64,000 nucleotides of DNA from Pedobacter sp. B4-66 (GCF_018492665.1 NZ_JAFVME010000012.1:62001-126000), one strand, 5' to 3'. Positions 43,724 to 53,061 are shown, numbered from the stretch's first letter. The notes: generated from the letters alone by a model not told the origin. Program-made: numbers and translations.

Positions 43724-45074
43724 GAGCGGTTCTTTGTGTCGTTATACTTTTAATAAAGATTCCTGATAAAAACCAACTGATGTAAATTACATAGGAATAG
43801 TTTTCAAAGTTTGTAGTTAATAAAGGAACCACGCTTCCAATTTTGAAAAGGAATAACATAATGGCAATTTTTCTTTCATTCCCCTTTAGTATTTTAATCC
43901 ATTTATAGGTGTAAGTGAGTAAATAGGCATGTATTAAGAGGTAAAGCACTAAGGCAATTACACCGGCCTGGACACCTATGATGATAAATTGATTTTCTCC
44001 ACCAACATTAACGCCCAGCATACCTGCTACTTTTCCTGAACTTCCCATACCTAATCCTAAGGGCTGTCTGATCATAGCGTCTATCCCGGCGAGCCATTCT
44101 ACGATATGTCCTACACTGGAAGCATTCTGAAAAGTGATGGTATCTACTACAAAGCTATAGATGTCCTCATTTTGGATCAGAAAAATAAAATACAGAACAG
44201 CAGCAATGAATCCATAATGAAAAGTTTTTAACATATAGCTTTTACGGGTAATAAAAGCATACACATAGATCATTGCGAAGTAACTGGCAAGAGGTGCCCT
44301 TGAGAGGGCAGCAACAATAGCAATAAAAGTAGAGATTAAAGCCAGTTGGCCAAATGCACTTATTTTTAAATTGTTTTCATCATCAGTGTATAATCCGGCA
44401 ATAACAGCAAGAGCTAACAAGGTTGCGGCTGCATATTCAAGAGGATTTGAAAAAAAACTAGCAAACCTACGAAACCCGGTTTCGGTTTCGAAAGTCCAGG
44501 TTAATCCATAATTCCCTGTAGGTTCCTGGCCAAAATAGTAAAAGTTGTAATCGGCATAGCCCGTATTGGTCTGGAAATGCAGATCAGAGATTAGCTCATA
44601 AACCAGTACTGCAGTAGCTGCAATTGCAACAATGAGTATATAATGAAAATACCTGCTGATGTTGACCTTCCCGGCATCTATAAACCGTCCGGCGGCGTAT
44701 ATTAAAGGGAAGAATGAAGTGCTTTTAAAAGCTGATAAGCGATCTGAAAAACCATAATCTCCGAGAGGGATTACGACATAGAGCAAAGTGTAGCAAAAGT
44801 ACGCTCCCATGAGATAGTCTACCACATTCAGTTTTAATTTCTCTTTCAGCTGATAAATACCTATACCTAATGTAATAAGTACAAGTAGTTCTTTTATGGG
44901 TTGAAAAACAGGGATTAAAAACTTAAATCCCAGTACGAATGACAGGGACATTGTTGTGGTATAAATAGAAAGGCCAAAAATAAAGAATAAGAGAACTCCC
45001 TGCCTGTTGCCCTTGATGATATCTGCCATCGAATACATAAAGGATAAAAGAAATATCAGGGGAAAAATTATCAT
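43716..45074 (-). CDS. Wzy/O-antigen ligase-like polymerase, copy 2
   Basis: Membrane protein of 452 residues with about 11-12 helices and a periplasmic loop (about 295-340) typical of the Wzy_C domain: DTITFQNASSVGHIVEWLAGIDAMIRQPLGLGMGSSGKV, in which the GLGMGSSG stretch matches the family. It is the first gene of the minus-strand operon, 111 bases from the divergent CDP-sugar operon. It is unrelated in detail to the polymerase at 23570, which argues for two different polymers. Confidence 0.8.
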   Translation of the reverse strand: MIIFPLIFLLSFMYSMADIIKGNRQGVLLFFIFGLSIYTTTMSLSFVLGFKFLIPVFQPIKELLVLITLGIGIYQLKEKLKLNVVDYLMGAYFCYTLLYVVIPLGDYGFSDRLSAFKSTSFFPLIYAAGRFIDAGKVNISRYFHYILIVAIAATAVLVYELISDLHFQTNTGYADYNFYYFGQEPTGNYGLTWTFETETGFRRFASFFSNPLEYAAATLLALAVIAGLYTDDENNLKISAFGQLALISTFIAIVAALSRAPLASYFAMIYVYAFITRKSYMLKTFHYGFIAAVLYFIFLIQNEDIYSFVVDTITFQNASSVGHIVEWLAGIDAMIRQPLGLGMGSSGKVAGMLGVNVGGENQFIIIGVQAGVIALVLYLLIHAYLLTYTYKWIKILKGNERKIAIMLFLFKIGSVVPLLTTNFENYSYVIYISWFLSGIFIKSITTQRTAHD

Positions 45075-45118
45075 TGGCAGTTTTTAGTGACCTTACTTAT
45101 CTGTTCTGCAAAATAAGT

Positions 45119-45150
45119 CAAAACTATACGATAAAACCTAAAACTATAAA
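45119..45150 (-). promoter_or_regulatory. candidate promoter of the minus-strand block C operon
   Basis: On the minus strand a -7 box TAGTTTTG (45126-45119) matches TAnnTTTG, and a TTTA at 45150-45147 stands 20 bases upstream in place of TTTG. The start point would be near 45112, leaving a leader of about 38 bases before the gene starting at 45074. Confidence 0.5.
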
Positions 45151-45185
45151 TATATTGATCAGAATAAATAACTTTACTGCCGCTT

Positions 45186-45971
45186 ATGAGAAATAACATT
45201 CCAATTTTTATTTTATGTGGGGGTTTAGGAACAAGGATTAAAGAAGAGACTGAGTTTCGTCCAAAACCGATGGTTCCAATAGGAGAGAATCCCATTTTGC
45301 TGCATATTATGAACTCTTATGCTAAATATGGTTTTAAGAAATTTGTACTCTGCACAGGATTTAAATCTGAAGTTATAAAAGATTATTTTTTGAAATACTC
45401 AGAGTTAAATAGTGATTTCTCTATTGATTTCAGAACGAATACCAAAAACATATTGTCAATAGATCATAACCTTGACTGGGAAGTTACTTTGGCTTATACC
45501 GGAGCAGAAACGATGACGGGAGGCCGGATTTCTATCGCTACAGAAAAGTATTTAAATGGAGCTGAACATTTTGGGGTAACCTACGGAGATGGTTTATGTG
45601 ATGCCGATCTGAATGAGCATTTTAACTATCATTTATCACACAATAAGATCGGAACTGTTCTAGGGGTTAACCCACCCTCAAGATTTGGAGAAATAAAATT
45701 AGATCAGGACAGAGTAGTAGAGTTTTCGGAAAAACCGGAATTCAATGAAAAATGGATTAACGGAGGATTTTTCTTTTTCAAAAAAGACTTTTTAGAATAC
45801 CTGTCCAAAGACAAGGAATGTGTCTTAGAAAAAAAACCATTGATCAATCTTGCTAAGGATGGACAGTTGAATATTTATAAACATAAAGGGTTTTGGGCTT
45901 GTATGGATACCCAAAGAGACCGAGACTATCTTACAGGATTGCTGGAAAGAAATGAAGCTCCCTGGATTTAA
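45186..45971 (+). CDS. rfbF: glucose-1-phosphate cytidylyltransferase
   Basis: Makes CDP-glucose from glucose-1-phosphate and CTP. Protein of 261 residues, the usual length. The nucleotide-binding loop FILCGGLGTRIKEETEFRPKPMVPIG is at the N-terminus. The dimer and substrate features YGFKKFVLCTGFKSEVIKDYF, TGGRISIATEKYL, FGVTYGDGLCDADL and FWACMDTQRDRDYL are characteristic of RfbF/DdhA. It heads a four-gene operon (45186-48460) of two SDRs and an RmlC-like epimerase. Confidence 0.92.
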   Translation: MRNNIPIFILCGGLGTRIKEETEFRPKPMVPIGENPILLHIMNSYAKYGFKKFVLCTGFKSEVIKDYFLKYSELNSDFSIDFRTNTKNILSIDHNLDWEVTLAYTGAETMTGGRISIATEKYLNGAEHFGVTYGDGLCDADLNEHFNYHLSHNKIGTVLGVNPPSRFGEIKLDQDRVVEFSEKPEFNEKWINGGFFFFKKDFLEYLSKDKECVLEKKPLINLAKDGQLNIYKHKGFWACMDTQRDRDYLTGLLERNEAPWI

Positions 45972-45980
45972 TTAATAATT

Positions 45981-46982
45981 ATGAATGTATTTGTAACAGG
46001 CCATTTAGGTTATATTGGTGTGCACCTTGTAAAGCAGTTAAAAGAGTTAGGGCATGAGGTGACTGGCTGCGATATTGATCTTTTTAATGGCTGCGAATTT
46101 GAGTCATTTATCAGACCTGATAAAGAGCTGATCAAGGACATCAGGAATCTTACTGTAGAGGATTTGAGAGGGTATGATTGTATCATGCACCTTGCCGCAA
46201 TATCCAATGACCCTATGGGGGATCTTGATGAGCAGATTACTTATGATGTTAACCTAAAAGGATCCGTTGCACTTGCAGAACTGGCAAAGAAGGCCGGGAT
46301 CAAAAGGTTCCTTTTCTCAGGCAGTTGTTCTGTATATGGTAAAGGAGATAAATTGGACCTTTCTGAAACAGATACACTTAATCCGGTATCTGCCTATGCA
46401 ATTTCTAAAATTGAAGCTGAAAAGCAAATTTCATTAATGGCGGATGAGCATTTTACTCCGGTATATCTTAGAAATGCCACTGCTTATGGTTTCTCGCCTA
46501 TGTTGCGAATAGATTTGGTAGTAAATAATTTACTGGGTTGCGCACATGCAAAAGGAGAGATTAGGATCATGAGTGATGGTTCGCCATGGCGTCCGCTTAT
46601 TCATTGCAGTGATATTGCAAAGGCATTTGTTCATTTAATGACAGTAGATGCTGCACTTGTTCATAACAAGGCCATTAATATTGGAGGTAATGAGGAGAAT
46701 TATCAGGTGAAGGATGTTGCTGACTATGTACAGAAATTAGTTCCTACGGCAAGTATTAAATTTACAGGTGAAGTGGGGGATGACCCAAGAAATTACCGAG
46801 TTAATTTCGATCTGTTAAATACTTTGGCTCCGGGATTTAAACTAGATTATACCCTGGCTTCCGGAATGGAGGAACTGAATCAAAAATATATTACAAAAGG
46901 CTTTAATCAGGAAGATTTTGATGGAGATAGGTACGTGAGGTTAAGGACTTTGAAACATACCCTGAATAAAATCAAGCAATAA
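45981..46982 (+). CDS. extended SDR, NDP-sugar epimerase or reductase
   Basis: Protein of 333 residues: TGHLGYIGVHL (NAD site, 6-16), HLAAISNDPMGDLDEQITYDVNLKG, SGSCSVYGKG and YAISKIEAEK (catalytic Tyr and Lys), then RPLIHCSDIAKAF. The catalytic strand reads SCSVYG, not the TDE-type motif of 4,6-dehydratases, so it is more likely an epimerase or reductase. It follows rfbF by 9 bases. It is not similar in sequence to RfbG, the CDP-glucose 4,6-dehydratase. Confidence 0.75.
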   Translation: MNVFVTGHLGYIGVHLVKQLKELGHEVTGCDIDLFNGCEFESFIRPDKELIKDIRNLTVEDLRGYDCIMHLAAISNDPMGDLDEQITYDVNLKGSVALAELAKKAGIKRFLFSGSCSVYGKGDKLDLSETDTLNPVSAYAISKIEAEKQISLMADEHFTPVYLRNATAYGFSPMLRIDLVVNNLLGCAHAKGEIRIMSDGSPWRPLIHCSDIAKAFVHLMTVDAALVHNKAINIGGNEENYQVKDVADYVQKLVPTASIKFTGEVGDDPRNYRVNFDLLNTLAPGFKLDYTLASGMEELNQKYITKGFNQEDFDGDRYVRLRTLKHTLNKIKQ

Positions 46983-46985
46983 ATT

Positions 46986-47531
46986 ATGAGATTTACAGAA
47001 ACGCCACTCAAGGGAGCATACCTTATTGATCTGGAAAAGAGGGAAGACGAACGTGGTTTCTTTGCCCGAGCTTTTTGTGTTAATGAATTTGAGACTCATG
47101 GCCTTGATCATTCAATAGTTCAGATCAACAACTCATTAAGTAAAGATAAAGGGACACTTCGGGGAATGCATTATCAGCTTGCGCCGAAAGCAGAAACTAA
47201 AATAGTTAGATGCATCAAAGGAGCTTTATATGACGTGATTCTGGATCTTAGGAAGGACTCAGAAACTTTCGGACAATCATTTGGGCATGAGATTACTGCT
47301 GATAACCGTACTATGATGTATGTGCCAAAAGGATTTGCTCATGGATTTATTACTTTATCAGAAGATACAGAAGCATTTTATATGAGTACCGGGTTTTATG
47401 CCCCTGAACTTGAGCGAGGGGTTCGTTACAATGACCCACGATTTAATATCCAATGGCCAATAACACCGGTTGTTGTTTCTGAAAAGGATTTGAATCATCC
47501 TGGTTTTAATGAGGATTATCATCTAAAATAA
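46986..47531 (+). CDS. RmlC-like NDP-4-keto-6-deoxyhexose 3,5-epimerase
   Basis: Cupin protein of 181 residues. Family motifs are intact: REDERGFFARAF, LRGMHYQLAPKAETKIVRCIKGALYDVILDLRK with the catalytic His in GMHYQ, YVPKGFAHGFITLSE and YMSTGFYAPELERGVRYNDPRFNIQWP with the tyrosine region. Being in an rfbF operon it probably acts on a CDP-4-keto sugar rather than a dTDP sugar, as in 6-deoxyaltrose or 6-deoxygulose type pathways. It is coupled to the next gene by one base. Confidence 0.8.
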   Translation: MRFTETPLKGAYLIDLEKREDERGFFARAFCVNEFETHGLDHSIVQINNSLSKDKGTLRGMHYQLAPKAETKIVRCIKGALYDVILDLRKDSETFGQSFGHEITADNRTMMYVPKGFAHGFITLSEDTEAFYMSTGFYAPELERGVRYNDPRFNIQWPITPVVVSEKDLNHPGFNEDYHLK

Positions 47532-48460
47532 TGAAGATACTTTTTACTGGTGGAAGCTCTTTTACAGGTTATTGGTTTATTAAGAAACTGGTATCGAGTG
47601 GACATGATGTGACTGCTATTTTTACCAGAGAAAATGGTAAAGCCTATGCCCCAGAGCGCTTCAGAAGAATTGAAGGCGTAGAGAAAATCACAAAATCTCA
47701 TTTTGGCATAAAGTTCGGAGATCCTGAATTTGTTGAATTGCTAAAGGAAGGGGGATTTGATGTTCTTTGTCATCATGCTGCTGAAGTAAGCAACTATAAG
47801 AATTCTGATTTCGATATTGCAGGAGCTATAAAATCAAACACTAAAAATATATATCAGGTATTTGAGGTGCTCGCTGCCACAGCCTGCAAGCTTGTGGTTA
47901 CGGGTTCGGTATTTGAAGACATCAATAAAGTTCAGGATAATCTTCCTCAAAAGCATTATTCCGGATATGGTCTTTCTAAATCGATGAGCTATGAACTGTT
48001 CCTTTATTACGCAAAGCTATTTGAGGTAAAGATTGGAAAATTCGTGATTAGTAATCCTTTTGGGGCTTTTGAAGAGAAAAGGTTCTTAAACTACCTTATT
48101 ACCGGTTGGATAAGGGGAGAAACGAGATCTGTAAATACCCCTCTTTACATAAGAGATAATATTCATGTTGAATTACTGGCTGATTATTATGCTTATTTTA
48201 TAGAAAGGATGGCGGCTTCAAAAGATTCATCAATAACATTTGCGCCTACCGGCTATATTGAGACTCAGGGAGAATTCGCAGCAAGGGTAGCTAAGGAAAT
48301 GAAATCACGCTTGAATAAGGATTGTATTGTAGCTAATAATGAGCAGGCAGATTTTTCTGAACCTTTATCTTTATTTAATCGTGATAGGGTAATAGAAATT
48401 GAAGAAAGTTTTGATGCCATAAAGGCCTGGGATGATCTTGCAAAATTTTATACCGATTAA
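47531..48460 (+). CDS. extended SDR, likely final ketoreductase of the CDP-sugar pathway
   Basis: Protein of 309 residues. NAD-binding GGSSFTGYWFIKKLVSSGHDV (a variant GxxxFTG motif), HHAAEVSNYKNSDF, VVTGSVFEDI and catalytic YGLSKSMSYE are visible. The central catalytic serine position reads TGSVF. Such variant SDRs often act as reductases at the end of 6-deoxysugar pathways. It overlaps the RmlC-like gene by one base, and its 3' end overlaps the opposing GT2 gene by 4 bases. Confidence 0.7.
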   Translation: MKILFTGGSSFTGYWFIKKLVSSGHDVTAIFTRENGKAYAPERFRRIEGVEKITKSHFGIKFGDPEFVELLKEGGFDVLCHHAAEVSNYKNSDFDIAGAIKSNTKNIYQVFEVLAATACKLVVTGSVFEDINKVQDNLPQKHYSGYGLSKSMSYELFLYYAKLFEVKIGKFVISNPFGAFEEKRFLNYLITGWIRGETRSVNTPLYIRDNIHVELLADYYAYFIERMAASKDSSITFAPTGYIETQGEFAARVAKEMKSRLNKDCIVANNEQADFSEPLSLFNRDRVIEIEESFDAIKAWDDLAKFYTD

Positions 48461-49410
48461 ACAGAGGGGTCAAATTTGTATTTTCTTGTCATTTTGCCCT
48501 TAATACCATCTTTAACAGCTTTTACGTAAGTTTTAAATTTTACGATTCGCCATCTTAACAGAAAATAGACCAGCACGGCACTAAAATAAGCGAATGTGCA
48601 GGTGAAGGCAATGATTTTTTGGAGGGGGTTCAGGTATTGCTTGATCATCCATATTTGATTGCGCGCATTATGATAATGGACAATGGGATTCACAATACCT
48701 TCCTTGGTTTTCTTTTTTGCTTTGTATGCAGCACCGGCAATGTGGTATATTATGCTATCCGGAACATACATTAGTTTAAGTCCTGATTCTTTTATCCTAA
48801 AGGACAGGTCAACATCTTCATAGTACATGAATAAGCTCTCGTCAAGGAGGCCCGATGTTTTCAGTAGTTCGGTGCGGACAAGCAGCCCACAGCCTGTAAT
48901 CCAGTCTACCTCTTTAAGTTTCTCTGAATTTAGAGTAATTCTTTTGTTATAGCCTTCAGTATAAGATTGACCCGTCCAATGGTTGAAATATGATCCTGCA
49001 TTCCATAGCAAATTGCGATCGTGCTCAAAATAGATTTTAGGCTGGACGGCTGCTACCTCCGGGTGGATATTAATGTAATCGTACAGGATCTTTAAAAAGT
49101 CGGGTTCTACAATAGTGTCGTTATTTAAGAGCATTGAATATTTGTATTCCCTATTGATGCAGTAATTTAATGCAAGGTTATTGCTACCGGTGAAACCTAT
49201 ATTATCTATTATCTTTAGAAAGATGATGTTCGGAAAGTCTTTAATTAATTTTTTATCTGAACCATCTTTGGATCCATTGTCAACAAGGATGATGTCAAAG
49301 TCCTGAAATTCCATTTCATATAAAGATTGAATACAGTTATGGGTATATTCATAACTATTCCAGTTTATTAAAATAACGGCAACGGATTTAGGCAAGTTTG
49401 TGATGGGCAT
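48457..49410 (-). CDS. GT2-family glycosyltransferase (WbbL-like)
   Basis: Protein of 317 residues. GT-A motifs: VAVILINWNSYEYTHNCIQSLYEM, IILVDNGSKDGS, SMLLNNDTIVEPDFL (DxD-like NND), WITGCGLLVRTELL and YYEDVDLSFRI. A membrane helix (FTCTFAYFSAVLVYFLL) near residues 270-290 anchors the C-terminus, and the tail is basic. This layout is typical of WbbL-type rhamnosyltransferases and related enzymes. It shares 23 bases with the flippase gene upstream. Confidence 0.85.
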   Translation of the reverse strand: MPITNLPKSVAVILINWNSYEYTHNCIQSLYEMEFQDFDIILVDNGSKDGSDKKLIKDFPNIIFLKIIDNIGFTGSNNLALNYCINREYKYSMLLNNDTIVEPDFLKILYDYINIHPEVAAVQPKIYFEHDRNLLWNAGSYFNHWTGQSYTEGYNKRITLNSEKLKEVDWITGCGLLVRTELLKTSGLLDESLFMYYEDVDLSFRIKESGLKLMYVPDSIIYHIAGAAYKAKKKTKEGIVNPIVHYHNARNQIWMIKQYLNPLQKIIAFTCTFAYFSAVLVYFLLRWRIVKFKTYVKAVKDGIKGKMTRKYKFDPSV

Positions 49411-50662
49411 AATTTCTGGATTTCTTTATAACATATTCATACATCATTAAGGCACTGCATTCTACAATTAAAGTGTACAATCCGAGCCAATGGTAGCTTC
49501 GGCTTTGTATCAGTAAAAAACAGGTTATACAGGCGATGATGAAAAGAATTATAGAGATGTTAAAAATAGATCGTGTATTGTTTTTGAGTAGAAGATCAAC
49601 AACATTAAGAGAATTAAGTGCTGCAACAGCAGGAACAAATGCCATAATCCTAAGAAAATTGCTGGCCATTTCATTGTGCTCGCCGGATATTAAGTGGATA
49701 AAAAAGCCCGGCATTATAAACAGAAGGAGTGAACCAAAAGAAAAGACAATTGCCATCAGACCCTTCATTCGCTTCATGTAAGCTTCCCAAAGTTTCGGGC
49801 CTTCCTGATAAAATTGAGCAGCTTTTGGATAAATCGCATTGGATACAGCTATGATCATGATTCGGGATGACCATATGATCTTATCACAAAGGGAATATGC
49901 TCCAAGCCAGGTAGGGCTCCCCCATTTAGCTAAGGCAAATACCATTAATGACTGTTGAAGCTGGACTGATACACTGTTAATGGTTAAATAAAAATTTTCT
50001 TTCCCAATTTTTAGCATTTCGTGCTTTTTGGGAATTAAGAGCTTCAGTTTATAGTGAATTACCGCATAGCCAAGAAGTGCAAGATAGGTAAGGCAAGCTG
50101 AAGTACCCATGATCAGGTTTACCCACTTCGCATCGTCAGGGCCTTTGATTACAATAATGACTAAAGTTATGATTGTAACTTTAGAGATGAGGTTAGCTAT
50201 GTTGTAAAGCTTTAACCGCTCTGTGCCGGTAAAGAAGAACAATGGATTTAGAACTTCTGCGGCAACGAGAGGGATAGCCAGAATAATGAATGTATAGTAT
50301 TTAATGTTAAGCCATTGCATTGCGGCGACTGTGAGGATAAAGAGTACGAAGATGAACAACCTCATCCAGAGCGTAACATAAAAAACATTACGAAGCCGAT
50401 AGGGATTCTTAATATTTAAGGCAATGTCTCTTATTCCTGATTGATTGGTACCATAATTGATAGCAATTCCTGCAAGTCCTGAAAATGTATTAGCAAGCAT
50501 AACAAAACCAAAAGCTTCAATTCCAATAATATGTGTAATTATTGGATAAATCAACATCAGCAACAATGCATTAGAGAGTTGTATGCTGCTTAGGTTGATG
50601 AAGTTAGCTAAGATGTTAGTTTGTTTTAGGCGCTTGTAAGAACCTACAAAGTATTGCTTCAA
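49388..50662 (-). CDS. wzx: Wzx-type polysaccharide flippase, copy 2
   Basis: Membrane protein of 424 residues with about 12 helices. N-terminal SIQLSNALLLMLIYPIITHIIGIEAFGFVMLANTFSGLAGIAINYGTNQSGIRDIA is typical of RfbX/Wzx flippases. It forms a two-gene unit with the GT2 gene. It is not a close paralogue of the flippase at 19956. Block F, just to the right, has the initiation and export genes but no flippase, so this protein may serve the polymer of blocks C and F. Confidence 0.85.
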   Translation of the reverse strand: MKQYFVGSYKRLKQTNILANFINLSSIQLSNALLLMLIYPIITHIIGIEAFGFVMLANTFSGLAGIAINYGTNQSGIRDIALNIKNPYRLRNVFYVTLWMRLFIFVLFILTVAAMQWLNIKYYTFIILAIPLVAAEVLNPLFFFTGTERLKLYNIANLISKVTIITLVIIVIKGPDDAKWVNLIMGTSACLTYLALLGYAVIHYKLKLLIPKKHEMLKIGKENFYLTINSVSVQLQQSLMVFALAKWGSPTWLGAYSLCDKIIWSSRIMIIAVSNAIYPKAAQFYQEGPKLWEAYMKRMKGLMAIVFSFGSLLLFIMPGFFIHLISGEHNEMASNFLRIMAFVPAVAALNSLNVVDLLLKNNTRSIFNISIILFIIACITCFLLIQSRSYHWLGLYTLIVECSALMMYEYVIKKSRNYAHHKLA

Positions 50663-50684
50663 GTTTATTTAAATAGGTGACAGG

Positions 50685-50692
50685 CAAATTTA
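50685..50692 (-). promoter_or_regulatory. possible -7 box for the wzx copy 2 gene
   Basis: The minus strand reads TAAATTTG at 50692-50685, matching TAnnTTTG and placing the start point about 16 bases before ATG 50662. No clear TTTG -33 box is present. Confidence 0.35.
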
Positions 50693-50710
50693 GGATATTA
50701 TAAGCAATAA

Positions 50711-50771
50711 TTAATCCATATATTTTGGGTAATTAAAACATGCTATTTGTGGATTTAATCCATATTTTTGG
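50711..50771. repeat. pair of TTAATCCATAT(A)TTTTGG repeats
   Basis: TTAATCCATATATTTTGG (50711-50728) recurs as TTAATCCATATTTTTGG (50755-50771), 44 bases apart. The second copy contains TATTTTTG, a TAnnTTTG-type -7 box on the plus strand, so the pair may mark a promoter and operator for the gene at 50807. Confidence 0.4.
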
Positions 50772-50806
50772 CCAAATAAAATTAAAATAGAACAAAACTC
50801 AGATAA

Positions 50807-52198
50807 ATGATAGATAAGTACGGTACTTATTATAAAGCTATAAGTATATTATTGGATCTTTTTCTGGTTAATTTGTCGATTTTTATTGGGTATTCCATAA
50901 CGCACCATACTTTAGGTTATTCGGGTGTCGACCCTAGTCTGCTTCATATTTTACTGATTAATTTCATCTGGTTTAATGTAACTCAGATTACCCGACTGTA
51001 TAATGACATTTTTGTTAAAGATGCTATCCCAACTATAAGACAGACTTTGGGGTCATTGCTGCTTTTTATTGTCGTTATAGCAGTTTTGTTGTTTGCTATT
51101 AAGGACTTTAGTATTTCGGGCAAGCTAATGGGAGTTGCCTTGTTGGTGTTTGTTCCATTGCTTCTATTTGTTAAAATAGGCTTTCTTTTACTTCGTCGCT
51201 CGCGCCGGACGAAAATGATCAACTATAAAAAGGTAGTTATTGTAGGGGCAGGACCTTTGGGAATAGACCTTAGGAAGTATATGGAAAGGAACACGCATTT
51301 GGGATATAGGGTTGTCGGTTTTTTTGATGATGATCCATCACTTAAAAATGGAGATATCAATATTTTGGGAAGTGTTGAAGAGTGTATAGATTACGTACGG
51401 GAGAGTAGTATAAGAGAAGTTTATTGTGCCTTGCCGGATCGTGCTTTACATAAGATTAATCAATTAATGCGTCAGGCCGACAAGGAAATGATCCGATTTA
51501 AATTGGTTCCGGATGTTAAGGATTATTTTAAAAAGAATGTAATGGTTCAGCTGTATGGCCATTTGCCGGTTCTTAGTCCGCGCACTGAGCCTTTGGAAAT
51601 TATGATCAATCAAGTGGTAAAGCGGATTTTTGATATCGTTTTTTCATTGTTGGTTGTGGTTTTTGTGATGAGCTGGCTGGTGCCTTTAATGGCTATTTTG
51701 ATTAAGATGGAGTCTAAGGGGCCGGTTTTCTTTAAACAGCTAAGGTCAGGTAAACACAATGAGCCTTTTTATTGCTGGAAGTTTAGGAGCATGTGTGTAA
51801 ATGGCGATTCTGATACCAAACAGGCGAGTAAGGAAGATAGTCGGATTACAAAGATTGGAGCCTTTATGCGTAGAAACAGTATAGATGAGATGCCTCAGTT
51901 TTTTAATGTATTGATGGGAGATATGTCGGTTGTAGGGCCACGGCCCCATATGTTACAGCATACTGCTGAGTATTCTGCCTTGATAGACCAGTTTATGGTT
52001 CGTCATTTTTTATTGCCTGGGATAACAGGCTGGGCACAGGTAAACGGCTTGCGTGGGGAAACACGAGAAGATGGCTCTATGGAGGAGCGGGTAGATGCTG
52101 ATATCTGGTATTTGGAAAACTGGTCTTTGTTGCTAGATTTAAAGATTACATTTTTGACCATATGGCAAATACTTATTGGTAATAAGAATGCCTGGTAA
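50807..52198 (+). CDS. WcaJ-type undecaprenyl-phosphate hexose phosphotransferase
   Basis: Polyprenyl-glycosylphosphotransferase of 463 residues. It has four N-terminal membrane helices (within 1-135), a CoA-binding-like Rossmann domain (VVIVGAGPLGIDLRKYM, about 143-160), a fifth helix (FDIVFSLLVVVFVMSWLVPLM) and the catalytic domain: PVFFKQLRSGKHNEPFYCWKFRSM, RRNSIDEMPQFFNVLMGDMSVVGPRPHM and LPGITGWAQVNGLRGET. It moves glucose-1-phosphate or galactose-1-phosphate to undecaprenyl phosphate. It is the second initiation enzyme of the locus and the first gene of block F. Confidence 0.92.
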   Translation: MIDKYGTYYKAISILLDLFLVNLSIFIGYSITHHTLGYSGVDPSLLHILLINFIWFNVTQITRLYNDIFVKDAIPTIRQTLGSLLLFIVVIAVLLFAIKDFSISGKLMGVALLVFVPLLLFVKIGFLLLRRSRRTKMINYKKVVIVGAGPLGIDLRKYMERNTHLGYRVVGFFDDDPSLKNGDINILGSVEECIDYVRESSIREVYCALPDRALHKINQLMRQADKEMIRFKLVPDVKDYFKKNVMVQLYGHLPVLSPRTEPLEIMINQVVKRIFDIVFSLLVVVFVMSWLVPLMAILIKMESKGPVFFKQLRSGKHNEPFYCWKFRSMCVNGDSDTKQASKEDSRITKIGAFMRRNSIDEMPQFFNVLMGDMSVVGPRPHMLQHTAEYSALIDQFMVRHFLLPGITGWAQVNGLRGETREDGSMEERVDADIWYLENWSLLLDLKITFLTIWQILIGNKNAW

Positions 52199-52205
52199 AT
52201 CTATT

Positions 52206-52934
52206 TTAAATCAGTTCTTTGTTTTTAAGTAAACCACTATCTACCAGTCTTGCAAAGTATTTGCTTGAGGGAACTCTTTTTAAGGTTTCCAGATGTCTTA
52301 CATGATGAATATCCGTTCCTATAAAATCAATCATATCTTTTTCGATTAACTTTTCTGCAATTGATTTTATGTGTTTGCCGTAGTGTTCAGTTAAGGACAA
52401 TGCATTTACTTGTAGTTCAACTCCCATTTCTTTAATTCTTTTGTAGTAATCGAAATGTTTATGGAAGAATAAGTACCGTTCAGGGTGCGCTAAGATGACT
52501 TGGTAACCTTTTATGCCAATGTCAAATATTACCTCTTCTAAGTCATGTGGTCTTGATATTTGGCTAAATTCAACTAACAAACGGTTACCGGGCAATGGCA
52601 TTAAATTTCCTTCATTTAGTTGACCTTGAAATTGTTCATCCAGGTAATATTCAGATGAAAGATTTAAGGTTATGCCTTCAGGTAATTTTCCATCCAATTT
52701 GGAATGCCCATTTTTTAAAGTTTCGGTCGTGTTTGGGTGAATGTCCTGTAAAGTGTGCGGTGTAGTAATCAGGTGATGGAACCCTAATTCTTTTAATCCA
52801 GAAATTAATTTAATGCTGTCCTGTATATCCTTTGCGCCATCATCCACTCCTGGAATCAGGTGAGAGTGCATATCAATGCCGATTGAGTTAAAATCAGTGT
52901 AATTAGATTTTTTGGAACGGTTGAAGAAAAACAT
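52206..52934 (-). CDS. CpsB/YwqE-type tyrosine-protein phosphatase
   Basis: PHP-domain phosphatase of 242 residues. Metal-binding motifs are present in order: GIDMHSHLIPGVDDGAKD (HxH), TTPH, LSSEYYLDE, ILAHPERY and FIGTDIHHVRH. CpsB enzymes remove phosphate from tyrosines of Wzc-like kinases and so control capsule output; the kinase at 53891 is its likely substrate. It is encoded on the minus strand between two plus-strand genes, and its end lies 8 bases from the end of the WcaJ-type gene. Confidence 0.88.
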   Translation of the reverse strand: MFFFNRSKKSNYTDFNSIGIDMHSHLIPGVDDGAKDIQDSIKLISGLKELGFHHLITTPHTLQDIHPNTTETLKNGHSKLDGKLPEGITLNLSSEYYLDEQFQGQLNEGNLMPLPGNRLLVEFSQISRPHDLEEVIFDIGIKGYQVILAHPERYLFFHKHFDYYKRIKEMGVELQVNALSLTEHYGKHIKSIAEKLIEKDMIDFIGTDIHHVRHLETLKRVPSSKYFARLVDSGLLKNKELI

Positions 52935-53061
52935 TTGATTCTTTTATTAATAATTAATCAATACGAAGCTAAGTATAAAATTTAAAACTTTGTGGTATGA
53001 AGTTTGTACATGGCGCTGTGAATTAATGATTTTTTATCATTCAGAAGTAAACCTTAAGTAT

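Noticed and set aside
45981..46982. Assignment of this SDR as CDP-glucose 4,6-dehydratase
   Set aside because: The catalytic strand lacks the TDE motif and the N-terminus does not resemble RfbG, so the call was kept to epimerase or reductase.
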